Shown here one piece after another: positions 54,850 to 63,025 of a stretch of 64,000 nt of DNA (position 1 is its first letter; the number at the start of each line of letters is the position of its first letter). The position numbers were made by a program, and so were the translations under genes. The stretch is from the NCBI GenBank assembly GCA_017309275.1, contig JAFKLT010000040.1, positions 28,011 through 92,010 on the forward strand, read 5' to 3'. The notes under the pieces are model-generated. The model was given only the letters and a program-made list of their open reading frames with translations, made no database searches and was not told where the DNA came from. The stretch comes from Sphingomonadales bacterium. GTDB lineage: Bacteria > Pseudomonadota > Alphaproteobacteria > Sphingomonadales > Sphingomonadaceae.

Positions 54850-55221
54850 TCAGGCTGCAACGTGCAGATGCAACTGCGGCCTGGCCTTGGCGCGCTGAAT
54901 TGCGAGGATGATAGGATCGTTGCCGCCAAGAGTGCCTGCCAACTGCCTGACCCCCCCCCTCGCGCGATCGATGTCGCCGATCTGGATCGCCGCGAAGATG
55001 GGCTCCAGATCGTCGGCAAGGCGTTGAATATCCGCGTCGCGTTCCTCCGAAAGCACCTCATCGGCCGCCGCAAGAGCTTCCTCCGCTTCGGCCTTCTTGG
55101 CGGTCAGGTCCGCGACCCTGGCCTCCACCCGCTCAACCTCCGACCGAATATTCGCGGGGACGCCCTTGTCTCCGAAAGCGTTGACCAGCACGTTGCGCAG
55201 GCGCGTAAGTTCCCGTCCCAT
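54850..55221 (-). CDS. coiled-coil phage protein
   Basis: A 123-residue protein, MGRELTRLRNVLVNAFGD then a long coiled coil (VERVEARVADLTAKKAEAEE). AGGGAGAAGG precedes the ATG at 55221. It lies between the clamp and primase genes. Function unknown. Confidence 0.7.
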   Translation of the reverse strand: MGRELTRLRNVLVNAFGDKGVPANIRSEVERVEARVADLTAKKAEAEEALAAADEVLSEERDADIQRLADDLEPIFAAIQIGDIDRARGGVRQLAGTLGGNDPIILAIQRAKARPQLHLHVAA

Positions 55222-55234
55222 CACCCTTCTCCCT

Positions 55235-56368
55235 TCACAGATTCAGCGGCTGCAGCACGCCGACAAAGCCGCCGCCCGCCTCGGGCTCGACCCGCACGTT
55301 GGCGCGGCCATCGGCGCCAAATGTCATCCGCACGCTGTCGCCGCTCGCCGCCGACACGATGTCGCGCAGCTGATGGATCACGAAGCGCAGCGTCATGTCC
55401 TCGAGTCCGCATGCTGCCGGCAGATCCTCTTCGCCGAACCCGGCCTCGATCGACTGGCAGCGCATGGTCACTCGGTCGGCACTCAGCAGCATTTCGATGA
55501 TCCGCGTCTTGCCCTCGGCCATTTCGCCCACGCGGCGGACCGCGCGTTCCAGCGTGCCGGCGTCGACGACGACCTGACGATCCGGATCGGGCGCAGGAAT
55601 GATCTGGCTCCATGCGGAGGGGAATTGGCCGTCGATCAGCTTGCTGGTGATGGTCCAGCACCCCCATTCGAACCGGATGCGCTTCCCCTCGGCGTCCAGC
55701 GTGACCGCGACGTCGCCGGCACCGTCCTTCAGGATGCGGATCAGCAATACGGTCAGCTTGCTTGGCAAAATCACCGTCGGCCATTCGGAGGGCGCGTCGC
55801 ACATCGTCAGGCGCGCGAGGATATTTCCGTCGGTCGCGACCGCGAAGATCGCACCGTCAAGGGCAATCAGCGACGTGCCGCACAGATAATAGCGTGCGAC
55901 ATTATCGCCCTCGGCAAAGGCGCAACGCGACAATGATGACCCCAGCGCCGACGACGAAACCATGAAGGTGCAGGGGCCGGGATCGAACGACATCAGCGGA
56001 AAATCCGCGCGTGGTGTCACCGGCAGCTTGTATCGACTGCGCCCCGCGATCATTTCCAGATCGCGCGCGCCTGCCGCATGCGACAGCCGGATCTCGCAAT
56101 CATCGTCGCTCGACCCCGCCAGGGCGGCCAGGCGCTTCGCCGAAACCGTCGTCTCGATCGGCTCACCCTCGCAGCGCGCCGGAACGATCAGCCGCACCGC
56201 GACGTCCATGTCGGTGCCAGTGAGCGCCAGTTGCTCCGCCGACGCCTCGACCAACATATTGCCCAGGATCGGGATCATGTCCTTTCCGGACTGAGCCGAC
56301 GACGCAACCAACGCAGCGCGCAGCATATGCTCGCGATCGACGATCGCGGCTCCCTTCTTGCTTGCCAT
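55235..56368 (-). CDS. phage sliding clamp (DNA polymerase III beta-like)
   Basis: A 377-residue protein with the three-domain beta-clamp layout: IPILGNMLVEASAEQLALTG (domain I), FPLMSFDPGPCTFMVSSSAL (domain II start), IIPAPDPDRQVVVDAGTLER (domain III start). A strong CAGGAGG lies 6 nt before the ATG; the longer reading to 56635 is ignored. It would tether polymerase to phage DNA. Carriage by a temperate phage is uncommon. Confidence 0.87.
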   Translation of the reverse strand: MASKKGAAIVDREHMLRAALVASSAQSGKDMIPILGNMLVEASAEQLALTGTDMDVAVRLIVPARCEGEPIETTVSAKRLAALAGSSDDDCEIRLSHAAGARDLEMIAGRSRYKLPVTPRADFPLMSFDPGPCTFMVSSSALGSSLSRCAFAEGDNVARYYLCGTSLIALDGAIFAVATDGNILARLTMCDAPSEWPTVILPSKLTVLLIRILKDGAGDVAVTLDAEGKRIRFEWGCWTITSKLIDGQFPSAWSQIIPAPDPDRQVVVDAGTLERAVRRVGEMAEGKTRIIEMLLSADRVTMRCQSIEAGFGEEDLPAACGLEDMTLRFVIHQLRDIVSAASGDSVRMTFGADGRANVRVEPEAGGGFVGVLQPLNL

Positions 56369-56391
56369 TTCAACCTCCTGATAAACTGTGA

Positions 56392-56595
56392 TCAATGCGA
56401 CCCGGCGAAGACGTCGCCTTCCGGCGGTCCAACAACCGCCTGCAATTTTCTGAATGTTCGCGCGGCCCGCCCCAGGTCGCCGCCGGCGACAGTCGTCTCC
56501 AGCAGGATCAGCACCAGCTGGTGCGCCTCCTGTGCCTTGGCGCGCATCACACCGCGCGGCGGGAGGGCAGGGCCCAGCTCTTCCGCCGCGCTCAT
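56392..56595 (-). CDS. small helical protein
   Basis: A 67-residue protein, MSAAEELGPALPPRGVMRAK then a helix (AQEAHQLVLILLETTVAGG). It is between the methyltransferase (ATGA overlap) and the clamp. Function unknown. Confidence 0.6.
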   Translation of the reverse strand: MSAAEELGPALPPRGVMRAKAQEAHQLVLILLETTVAGGDLGRAARTFRKLQAVVGPPEGDVFAGSH

Positions 56596-57944
56596 GCCGC
56601 CGCTCCGAACAGCCCGCCCTGCGAAGTGGAGGCAAGGTCAGCGCCGTCTATCGTGACGCTGCACAGCGCCCCGCGCAGCCGGTCACGCGCGATGGCGGCA
56701 TATTTGTGGTTCAGCTCGATCAGCACGGCCTCGCGACCCAGACGTTCGGCGACGAGGCCGGTCGTACCCGCGCCGCCGAACGGATCCAGCACCGTGCCGC
56801 CGGCGGGACAGCCCGCAAGGACGCACGGCACGACCAGCGCAGGCGGAAAGGTCGCGAAATGCGCGCCCGAAAAGCCCGCAATCGCAATCTCCCACGCCAT
56901 CACGTCCGGCGGCACCAGTTGAGCGATCGCGTCGGCTTGCTCGAAATTGCGAAGCAAGCGAGCGTCGACCTGATCGACCAAGGCGGCATGCATGCTTTCG
57001 TTCGATTTCGTCTTGAAAGTGCCGACAGGAACCGTTTTCGGACCGCCGCCCAGCACCTTGCCCTTTTCGCGGCCGTTGCGGTGATGGTTGCCATGACCGC
57101 CCGCCCCTGTGTCCCAGCTATCGGGCGCCTTGACGCGCTTCGCGCAGCGCGCGTTGCTGTTGCCACTGACCGGCAGCTTCACCGCGCCCGCATCATAATG
57201 CGCACCCAGCTTGACCCAGCGCGGCCCCGACTCGGTAGGCTTGGTCACTAGCGGGCAACGCTCGGTCAGGTCCGGCGAAAAGCTGATCTCGCCACTGTCG
57301 CGCGCGACCCATACGTCGGCGTCGCCGCTCTTGGTCAGCAGGAAGATTTTCTCATGCGCGGTCGACGGACGATATTTGCCGCTGCTGTCGGGCATAGCGT
57401 TCGGCTTCCCCCAGATAATCTCGCTGCGTACCCACCAGCCCGCGTCCTGCAACGCGATCGCCAGGCGGTTCGGCAGCATGCACAGGTCTTTGGGTTTCAG
57501 ATAGCCGCCGGCGGGATTGTTGCCGCCGCCGCGCCGACCGCTACCGTCCCGCGTGCCGCAGCTTTCGGTGACGTTCGAAGGAGCACGCTCGATCTGACCC
57601 ACCGTCGAAAAGGGCTTGTCACGGAATGTCCGATCGTCGCTGCCCTCGGCCTTGGTTTCGGCCGCACTGCGTCCGTTCGGCGCGGTGGCATAGCAGTCGC
57701 CATAGTTTAGCCAGACCGTACCGGTCGGCTTCAGCACTCGCCGCACCTCGTCGAAAATCTCGACCATCAAGGCCAGATGCTCGGCCAGCGTCGGCTCCAT
57801 GCCGATCTGCCCCTCGACGTCATAATCGCGCAGCCCCCAATATGGCGGGCTGGTGATGACGCAATCGACGCTCTCGTCGGCCATTCCGCGCAGCCTGTCG
57901 CGCACGTCGCCAATCAGGATGGTGACGCTCACGGCCGCACCCAT
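56592..57944 (-). CDS. DNA adenine/cytosine-N4 methyltransferase, orphan
   Basis: A 450-residue methyltransferase of the beta arrangement: catalytic motif SPPYWGLRDY near residue 32, a variable target region, then the SAM motif DPFGGAGTTG near 400. No restriction partner is nearby, so it is an orphan, perhaps protecting phage DNA or tuning expression. Start: ATG 57944 or the in-frame GTG 57932, which forms a GTGA overlap with the upstream stop. Confidence 0.87.
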   Translation of the reverse strand: MGAAVSVTILIGDVRDRLRGMADESVDCVITSPPYWGLRDYDVEGQIGMEPTLAEHLALMVEIFDEVRRVLKPTGTVWLNYGDCYATAPNGRSAAETKAEGSDDRTFRDKPFSTVGQIERAPSNVTESCGTRDGSGRRGGGNNPAGGYLKPKDLCMLPNRLAIALQDAGWWVRSEIIWGKPNAMPDSSGKYRPSTAHEKIFLLTKSGDADVWVARDSGEISFSPDLTERCPLVTKPTESGPRWVKLGAHYDAGAVKLPVSGNSNARCAKRVKAPDSWDTGAGGHGNHHRNGREKGKVLGGGPKTVPVGTFKTKSNESMHAALVDQVDARLLRNFEQADAIAQLVPPDVMAWEIAIAGFSGAHFATFPPALVVPCVLAGCPAGGTVLDPFGGAGTTGLVAERLGREAVLIELNHKYAAIARDRLRGALCSVTIDGADLASTSQGGLFGAAA

Positions 57945-58516
57945 CCCGCACGCTCTGCGCGCGCCTCGACCGCTGCGGCGTCCATCACGCGCCCGTTGAA
58001 CTTCCAGTGATCCCCCTTGGGGTCGGTGGTGCCGTCGGCGCGGCAACGCCAGATCGGGCCGATCTTCTGAAGATGGTGAACCGCGTCCTGCGTCGGCGTA
58101 TAGACGCCGCCCTCGCGGTCGAACCGGCCTGCTCGGCCCTGAAGAAAGGCCGACGTACTACGCTGGATCGCCGCCTTTCGCGCCAGCCCTTGCCGCAGGT
58201 TGCTGATGAAGCCGGGGTCTTTCATGATCCCCAGCTCATAGGCCTTGGCGCGCACTGACGAGGCCGTGCGCCCCAGAAGTTCGGCCACGACGGCGGTCGT
58301 CATATGGGGATATTCCGACCGCAACCGGTTGATATCCGATGGCGACCAGTCCCGCCCGTCGGTCGCGCGCAGAATGCGCCGGTCGACGGCATATTTCTGC
58401 ACTGCGCGCGGGGAACGGTTCAGCACCTTGGCGATGTCAGCCCATTTGTGATCGGGTGCCATCTGCCGCAGCGTCAGTTCCTCTTGCGCGGTCCAGGGTC
58501 GACGGGCTTCGATCAT
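57929..58516 (-). CDS. DNA-binding protein with SANT/Myb-like helices
   Basis: A 195-residue protein with two helix-turn-helix-like repeats: RPWTAQEELTLRQMAPDHKW to SPRAVQKYA, and DWSPSDINRLRSEYPHMTTA to TASSVRAKAYELG. Probably a phage transcription or replication regulator. Overlaps both neighbours. Confidence 0.72.
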   Translation of the reverse strand: MIEARRPWTAQEELTLRQMAPDHKWADIAKVLNRSPRAVQKYAVDRRILRATDGRDWSPSDINRLRSEYPHMTTAVVAELLGRTASSVRAKAYELGIMKDPGFISNLRQGLARKAAIQRSTSAFLQGRAGRFDREGGVYTPTQDAVHHLQKIGPIWRCRADGTTDPKGDHWKFNGRVMDAAAVEARAERAGWVRP

Positions 58517-59019
58517 CACAGCAGCACCTGCTTCGTCGACCTGCCCGACGCGACGATCGTCACGACCCGGCGCAAGCGGGGATCGTTTGGCACGATGACG
58601 CGGATCAGGCCGCGCCGCTGGAGCAGCTTCAGCCGATACGATGCGGCATTCTCGTCGGGCAGGCCCGTGGCCTTCGCGATCGCGGCATTGGTCGGACAAG
58701 GTAGGCCCTTCGCGACGGCCGCGAGCAGAAGTTTCAGCACGCGCCGCTCGGCTGTGCCCGCCCTGCGCGCATGCTGCCCGCCGCGCCGGACTGCGGGCGC
58801 CTGGCGTTCGATATAGCGCGCCGACCGGCGCTGGACGACGAAGCTGTACCGCTCGGGCCCGACCCGGCGCCGTGCGACATCGATCAACCCGGCATCGGAC
58901 AGCGACCGCAGCGCGGGCTGCGTCGACGGAGGCACCGCGGCAGCCACGCCCAGGCACAGCGACGTGCCCGGCGATGCGTCGCGCGCCCATTGATGCAGAT
59001 CGTCGCCGCCCATGAACAT
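58516..59019 (-). CDS. winged-helix phage protein
   Basis: A 167-residue protein with a C-terminal winged helix: LPCPTNAAIAKATGLPDENA, then SYRLKLLQRRGLIRVI. Start 59019 overlaps the upstream stop by 1 nt. DNA-binding role inferred. Confidence 0.65.
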   Translation of the reverse strand: MFMGGDDLHQWARDASPGTSLCLGVAAAVPPSTQPALRSLSDAGLIDVARRRVGPERYSFVVQRRSARYIERQAPAVRRGGQHARRAGTAERRVLKLLLAAVAKGLPCPTNAAIAKATGLPDENAASYRLKLLQRRGLIRVIVPNDPRLRRVVTIVASGRSTKQVLL

Positions 59020-59432
59020 CAGCGCCGCCCTCCCTGCATCGATTGCCGGATCAGCGACGCGGACTGCGCGTCATGCTTGCGCAGCTCCCGCCGCACGGCG
59101 GCAAGGAAGGAGACGAACCACGCGCGCGGCGCGACGAGCGGGCGCATGCGCCCACCCCCATCGTCGTCATCGATCCAAACGCCGATCTCGGTGGCCGATG
59201 GCGATCGGATCGCCAGCGCCCGGTCGACGCGCTCACAAACAAGGCGCGCCTCGGCGATCGTGAATTCCTGCGCCGCGACGCTGCAGCCCAGCCTCCAGAC
59301 GCGAATCACGCCCCACGTCGGGCGCAGGATTGCGCCGACGCACAGTGCCGGCGACACGACGGAAACGCCGGTGCCGCCGTGCGGGCGCGCGTGCGGGATG
59401 GTCAGGCGAAGTGCGGGGGCGAACTGCATCAT
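59019..59432 (-). CDS. hypothetical early phage protein
   Basis: A 137-residue protein, ending FVSFLAAVRRELRKHDAQSA and onward. Tightly packed with its neighbours (ATGATG at the start). No family recognised. Confidence 0.6.
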   Translation of the reverse strand: MMQFAPALRLTIPHARPHGGTGVSVVSPALCVGAILRPTWGVIRVWRLGCSVAAQEFTIAEARLVCERVDRALAIRSPSATEIGVWIDDDDGGGRMRPLVAPRAWFVSFLAAVRRELRKHDAQSASLIRQSMQGGRR

Positions 59433-60160
59433 GCCGCCACCATTTCGCGTTCCAGCAGCTGCACCTCTTCGGCGGTGAAGGCGATGCCCGCGATCGTCAG
59501 CACCTCGAACCCATCGGCCAATGCGATGGCTTCGCGCAGCGCCGACAGGCGCGTTTCCGAATGCCGGACGGTGTTGATCAGCCGCGACCGACGATCGCGG
59601 AAGGGTTCGGCGACCATCGTGTCGGCCGCCGCGATGCGCAGCAACTCGCGCCGACCCTCGTCGACACGCGGCAAATGCTTGCGCGGTTCGACCAGCTTGA
59701 CGCCCTCGCCCGCCGCGACAATCGCATCGCGCAGCTTCAGTTCGGCCGCGGCTTGCCCGCCCAGCTTGGACAGAACATCGCCGACATCGCTCAGCTCGGC
59801 GATGGCGTTATACACCCGGTCGGCCAGCGCCGACATCTGGGCGACCTCCGACCGCGAGGCGTCGGGCTCGATGCCGTTATAGCCCTTGGGCTTGATCGGT
59901 GCGGCTACTGCCTCTCCGCGCTGATACTCCTTCATCGACCATGCCACGATTTCCGCGTTGGTCGCCTTGTGCAGCTTTGCCTCGGCCGTCGCACGGTCGG
60001 GCTCGCTCATCGCGTCGCGCCGTAGCATGCCGGCATAGTGAAGGATCGTCGGGGGCGACAGGGCATCACCGCCCTGCATGACGAAAATCGGCTCGCCCTC
60101 CTTGGCAGTTTCCAGCGCGTCATATGCGCCGGCGCGTTCGCGGGTGCTGACCTCGGTCAT
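59429..60160 (-). CDS. hypothetical early phage protein
   Basis: A 243-residue helical protein, MTEVSTRERAGAYDALETAK to FTAEEVQLLEREMVAA. No family recognised; it overlaps the cupin gene by ATGA and is co-transcribed with the replication genes. Confidence 0.65.
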   Translation of the reverse strand: MTEVSTRERAGAYDALETAKEGEPIFVMQGGDALSPPTILHYAGMLRRDAMSEPDRATAEAKLHKATNAEIVAWSMKEYQRGEAVAAPIKPKGYNGIEPDASRSEVAQMSALADRVYNAIAELSDVGDVLSKLGGQAAAELKLRDAIVAAGEGVKLVEPRKHLPRVDEGRRELLRIAAADTMVAEPFRDRRSRLINTVRHSETRLSALREAIALADGFEVLTIAGIAFTAEEVQLLEREMVAA

Positions 60161-60696
60161 TCGCCGCACCCCCGACCGACGCTCTCGCCATGCTTGCCAC
60201 CCGTGAAAATCTGCCACGGCACAAATCCTTGTGGGCAGTGAAAGCCCCAGTCGCGCTCTTTCGGGCCGGTAAAGAACAGGCTGATGTTCGGAATCGGCTG
60301 ACCATCGCGGTCGCGGTGCAGAACCAGCCGGTGCGTTGCCCGCGCGCTGCGCTCGATCACGTCGCCGGGGCGACGCTTGAATTCCCCTTCGGGCGTGATC
60401 TCGACATAGCCGCCCGACAGGATCACGCTGCGGCTCGACCAGGGATGATCGTGCAGCGCGCGGTCGTCATCGTCGCGCAGCGTCAGATGCAGGTACAGGT
60501 TCGACCACGAGTTGCGCGGTATAATCCACCACCGGCGAATATAGTCGACCGGCTGGGCGTCGCTTGCCGGTCCGATGATGAAATACGGTGCGCGCGACGC
60601 CATAACGGCGTCGGCCCAGTTCATCATGGTTGCCAAATCGGCGGTTCCGATATCGACTGGCGCCTCGGCGCGCTCCAGCACGTCTTGCAACCCCAT
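60157..60696 (-). CDS. cupin-fold phage protein
   Basis: A 179-residue protein with cupin-type metal-site strands: LHLTLRDDDDRALHDHPW, then SVILSGGYVEITPEGEFKRR and PGDVIERSARATHRLVL. The His pairs (HDH, THR) could bind metal. Role in phage biology unknown. Confidence 0.72.
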   Translation of the reverse strand: MGLQDVLERAEAPVDIGTADLATMMNWADAVMASRAPYFIIGPASDAQPVDYIRRWWIIPRNSWSNLYLHLTLRDDDDRALHDHPWSSRSVILSGGYVEITPEGEFKRRPGDVIERSARATHRLVLHRDRDGQPIPNISLFFTGPKERDWGFHCPQGFVPWQIFTGGKHGESVGRGCGE

Positions 60697-61160
60697 CAAC
60701 CTTCTCCCTCGATAAGCGCCAGCGCGGCGTCGATCGCGACCGCGACCCGGATGACATCGGCGACCGCCGCCCGCGCGGGCGTGGCTTCGGCGGCGGTAAA
60801 TTTTCCGTCGGCCAGCGCGCCGAGCATCGTCTGCAACGCCTCGCCGCTTTCGCCCGAAAACACGGCCAGCATCGCGTGCAGTTCGGCGGCGTTCGGCACG
60901 ACCTGCGGCAGGTCGATCAACACCTTGTTCAGCTCGCGCGCCTGCCAATCGGTGATCGGCGTGCCCAGGCCGCGGCCCTGCGAATACTCGTCCATCGCCA
61001 GCGCGCAGTCGGCGGGCGGAAAGATCGGCTTTTCGTTATTGTTCCAGTCACCGACCGTCGCAGTTGCGCGCCGGGTCTCATCGGCCGCTCCGGCGATCTT
61101 GCCGCACGCGTCGATCACGGCGCGCACCGCGATCTTGCCGCGAGTCTGTCGCGGCGTCAT
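60696..61160 (-). CDS. CII-like early regulator candidate
   Basis: A 154-residue protein directly after the Cro-like gene (ATGA). N-terminal helices (GKIAVRAVIDACGKIAGAAD) and the WNNNEKPIFPPADCALAMDE part resemble CII/regulatory proteins seen at this locus. Assignment is tentative. Confidence 0.5.
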   Translation of the reverse strand: MTPRQTRGKIAVRAVIDACGKIAGAADETRRATATVGDWNNNEKPIFPPADCALAMDEYSQGRGLGTPITDWQARELNKVLIDLPQVVPNAAELHAMLAVFSGESGEALQTMLGALADGKFTAAEATPARAAVADVIRVAVAIDAALALIEGEG

Positions 61161-61411
61161 GCGCCCACCGCCTGACCGGAAACTTCGTCGGCCTTTCCGG
61201 TGGACGACAGGTCTGCTGCATCGTCATATCGACGCATGAAATCAGCGACCTTCCGCCACACCTTCAACGAGGGCGAACGCCCGCCGCGAATGCTGTCGAT
61301 CAGCTGGGGCTCGCCAGTGGCCTCGCGGCCGAGGCGTGTCGGTGCCATATCGTGGCGCGCCAGAAACGCGTCGATCGATGCGAGCAGATCAGTATCAGAG
61401 GGCAGTTCCAT
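61157..61411 (-). CDS. Cro-like helix-turn-helix protein
   Basis: An 84-residue protein with a helix-turn-helix: HDMAPTRLGREATGEPQLID, then SIRGGRSPSLKVWRKVADFM. It is divergent from the S24 repressor across operators, the position of Cro. First gene of the leftward early operon. Confidence 0.78.
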   Translation of the reverse strand: MELPSDTDLLASIDAFLARHDMAPTRLGREATGEPQLIDSIRGGRSPSLKVWRKVADFMRRYDDAADLSSTGKADEVSGQAVGA

Positions 61412-61425
61412 GCCCCGTCTGATAA

Positions 61426-61507
61426 GTCAGCGTCCGCTAACATTGCAAGCGGAAAATGTTAGCGAAAGCTACAATGGCGGAAAACCGTGCTTTTAGCTAT
61501 CGCTGAC
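61426..61507. promoter_or_regulatory. switch operators (three sites) with divergent promoters
   Basis: Three sites of GTTAGC-N4-GCTAAC type: 61426 GTCAGC-GTCC-GCTAAC, 61458 GTTAGC-GAAA-GCTACA, 61492 TTTAGC-TATC-GCTGAC. A 10-bp inverted repeat CGCTAACATT / AATGTTAGCG (61435-61464) joins two. TACAAT at 61470 is a rightward -10 for the repressor. Confidence 0.7.
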
Positions 61508-61510
61508 ACC

Positions 61511-62263
61511 ATGGCTGAACGTGACCATAGCCCCCGCGAGCCCAGCGTGCTGTACGAACGCCTGATGGCCGTGCGCCCCCGCGACCTGTCCCCCAATGCC
61601 TGGGCGGTGAAGGCCGGAGTCAACCGAACGATATGGGCGAACATCCGCGATCGCGGCAATGCGAAGCACGACACTCTTGAAAAGCTGCTCGACGCGATAG
61701 GGTTAAGTTGGGCGCAGTTCGACGCGGGCATAACCGCGCCTGAAGTACAGCGGGAGCGCAAGGCATCGGTCGCCGAATCGCCGCGCGGCTTTCGGCCGCT
61801 CGAACGTCCGCGTGACGTCCCGGTCCTCGGCACTGCGGCCTGTCACGACATGCAGTTCGACGACGAAAGCGGCGAAATGGTCGATATCGAGGCGCTGGAG
61901 ATCGACTTGGACGAAGTGGTCGATTGGCTCGCCCGCCCCCTGGCGCTCGAAAAGCGACCGGATGTCTATGGAATTTATTATACGGGCATCTCGATGCTGC
62001 CGCGGTTCGAACCGGGCGAACCGGGTTATGTAGACCCGCGCCGCATGCCCAAGGTCGGCGACTATGCTGTCGTCCAGTTGGCGGCAGAGGATGGCGATGG
62101 CGGCCATCGTGTCGTCGCCGCGATCGCGAAGAAAGTGGTCCGTATCTCGCCGACGTTCGTCGAGCTTGAGCAGTTTACACCGGCCAGGATCTTTCGGGTG
62201 CCGCGTGATCGCATCGCCGCGATTCACCGCATCATACCCCCAGGCGAGCTTTACGCGTTCTAG
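61511..62263 (+). CDS. S24 (LexA-like) phage repressor
   Basis: A 250-residue repressor: N-terminal helix-turn-helix (LSPNAWAVKAGVNRTIWANI) and C-terminal S24 self-cleaving domain with nucleophile S161 (YTGISMLPRF) and Lys207/208 (AIAKKVVRI). It keeps lysogeny and would autocleave on RecA activation. ATG 61511 is preferred over the GTG at 61487, since an operator covers 61492-61507. Divergent from the Cro-like gene. Confidence 0.88.
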   Translation: MAERDHSPREPSVLYERLMAVRPRDLSPNAWAVKAGVNRTIWANIRDRGNAKHDTLEKLLDAIGLSWAQFDAGITAPEVQRERKASVAESPRGFRPLERPRDVPVLGTAACHDMQFDDESGEMVDIEALEIDLDEVVDWLARPLALEKRPDVYGIYYTGISMLPRFEPGEPGYVDPRRMPKVGDYAVVQLAAEDGDGGHRVVAAIAKKVVRISPTFVELEQFTPARIFRVPRDRIAAIHRIIPPGELYAF

Positions 62264-62535
62264 GCGAACTCGTGCCCGCAATAGCGGCACACTTGCGCCG
62301 CAGACTGAACCCCCTCTGCGCATCGCGGACAGCGCTTCAATTGTCCGGCGGCGACCTGGTGCGCGATCTTCTGCGACGGACCGCGAATGAACATGGCGAT
62401 GATGACGCCGACGGGGCCGAGAAATAGGCCCGCAAAGAACCCCAATAGGCCGCTGCCTCCATTGGACGATGCAACGCCGGCGGCAATAAGCCCGCATATC
62501 AACCATACGACCAGCAACAGGATGAACGTGTCCAT
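62260..62535 (-). CDS. membrane protein with zinc ribbon
   Basis: A 91-residue protein with two hydrophobic helices (FILLLVVWLICGLIAAGVAS and LLGFFAGLFLGPVGVIIAMF), then a C-terminal zinc ribbon (CPRCAEGVQSAAQVCRYCGH). It is convergent with the repressor and overlaps it by 4 nt. A lysogen-expressed membrane gene next to the repressor is often an exclusion factor; that is inference. Confidence 0.72.
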   Translation of the reverse strand: MDTFILLLVVWLICGLIAAGVASSNGGSGLLGFFAGLFLGPVGVIIAMFIRGPSQKIAHQVAAGQLKRCPRCAEGVQSAAQVCRYCGHEFA

Positions 62536-62596
62536 CAATCCTCATCCTCAACAACGATGATCTTGATGCTCGCACGAACCGCCGCGCAAGCGCAAT

Positions 62597-62649
62597 GTTA
62601 GCTTTTGCTGATAACCCTCTTGACAGTTAGCAAACGCTAACAGTATTCA
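62597..62649 (+). promoter_or_regulatory. rightward early promoter with two operators
   Basis: TTGACA at 62620 and TATTCA at 62644 (18-nt spacer) form a promoter. Operators GTTAGC-TTTT-GCTGAT (62597) and the perfect GTTAGC-AAAC-GCTAAC (62626) flank and overlap it. Confidence 0.7.
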
Positions 62650-62684
62650 GCACCTCGCCGGATCGTCCGGCGGGGAGAATTCAC

Positions 62685-62846
62685 ATGCGTCGCACCCACG
62701 ACGATCATCGGTCCGGCTTCGCTGCCCGGCCCCTCACAATCCTGAAATCCATCCGTGCCGCCGATGCGGCCCTGTTCGCGCTGGTCGCCCTCTCGCTCGT
62801 CGTCGACATGATCGGCGCGGCGATCGTGTTCGGGGGTGACCTGTGA
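62685..62846 (+). CDS. 53-residue single-TM early protein
   Basis: MRRTHDDHRSGFAARPLTIL then one membrane helix (ALFALVALSLVVDMIGAAIV). GGGGAG precedes the ATG. First gene of the rightward operon. Function unknown. Confidence 0.6.
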   Translation: MRRTHDDHRSGFAARPLTILKSIRAADAALFALVALSLVVDMIGAAIVFGGDL

Positions 62847-63001
62847 GCGCCCGTCGGACCCTTGGCGTCAACATTCTGCGTCACGACCAGAACTGGACGC
62901 GCCGCGGCAAAATCCTGCCGATGGGCACGCCCATTTACCACAACCCGATCCAGCCCATGCGCCGGCAACGCGGCCTCGCCGCGCGCCTGCTTGGGCTCTG
63001 A
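62843..63001 (+). CDS. 52-residue basic early protein
   Basis: GTG start in a GTGA overlap with the previous gene. VSARRTLGVNILRHDQNWTR and a basic C-terminus (PMRRQRGLAARLLGL). Function unknown. Confidence 0.55.
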   Translation: MSARRTLGVNILRHDQNWTRRGKILPMGTPIYHNPIQPMRRQRGLAARLLGL

Positions 63002-63025
63002 TTTTCACTCAAGGAAGGAATTATC

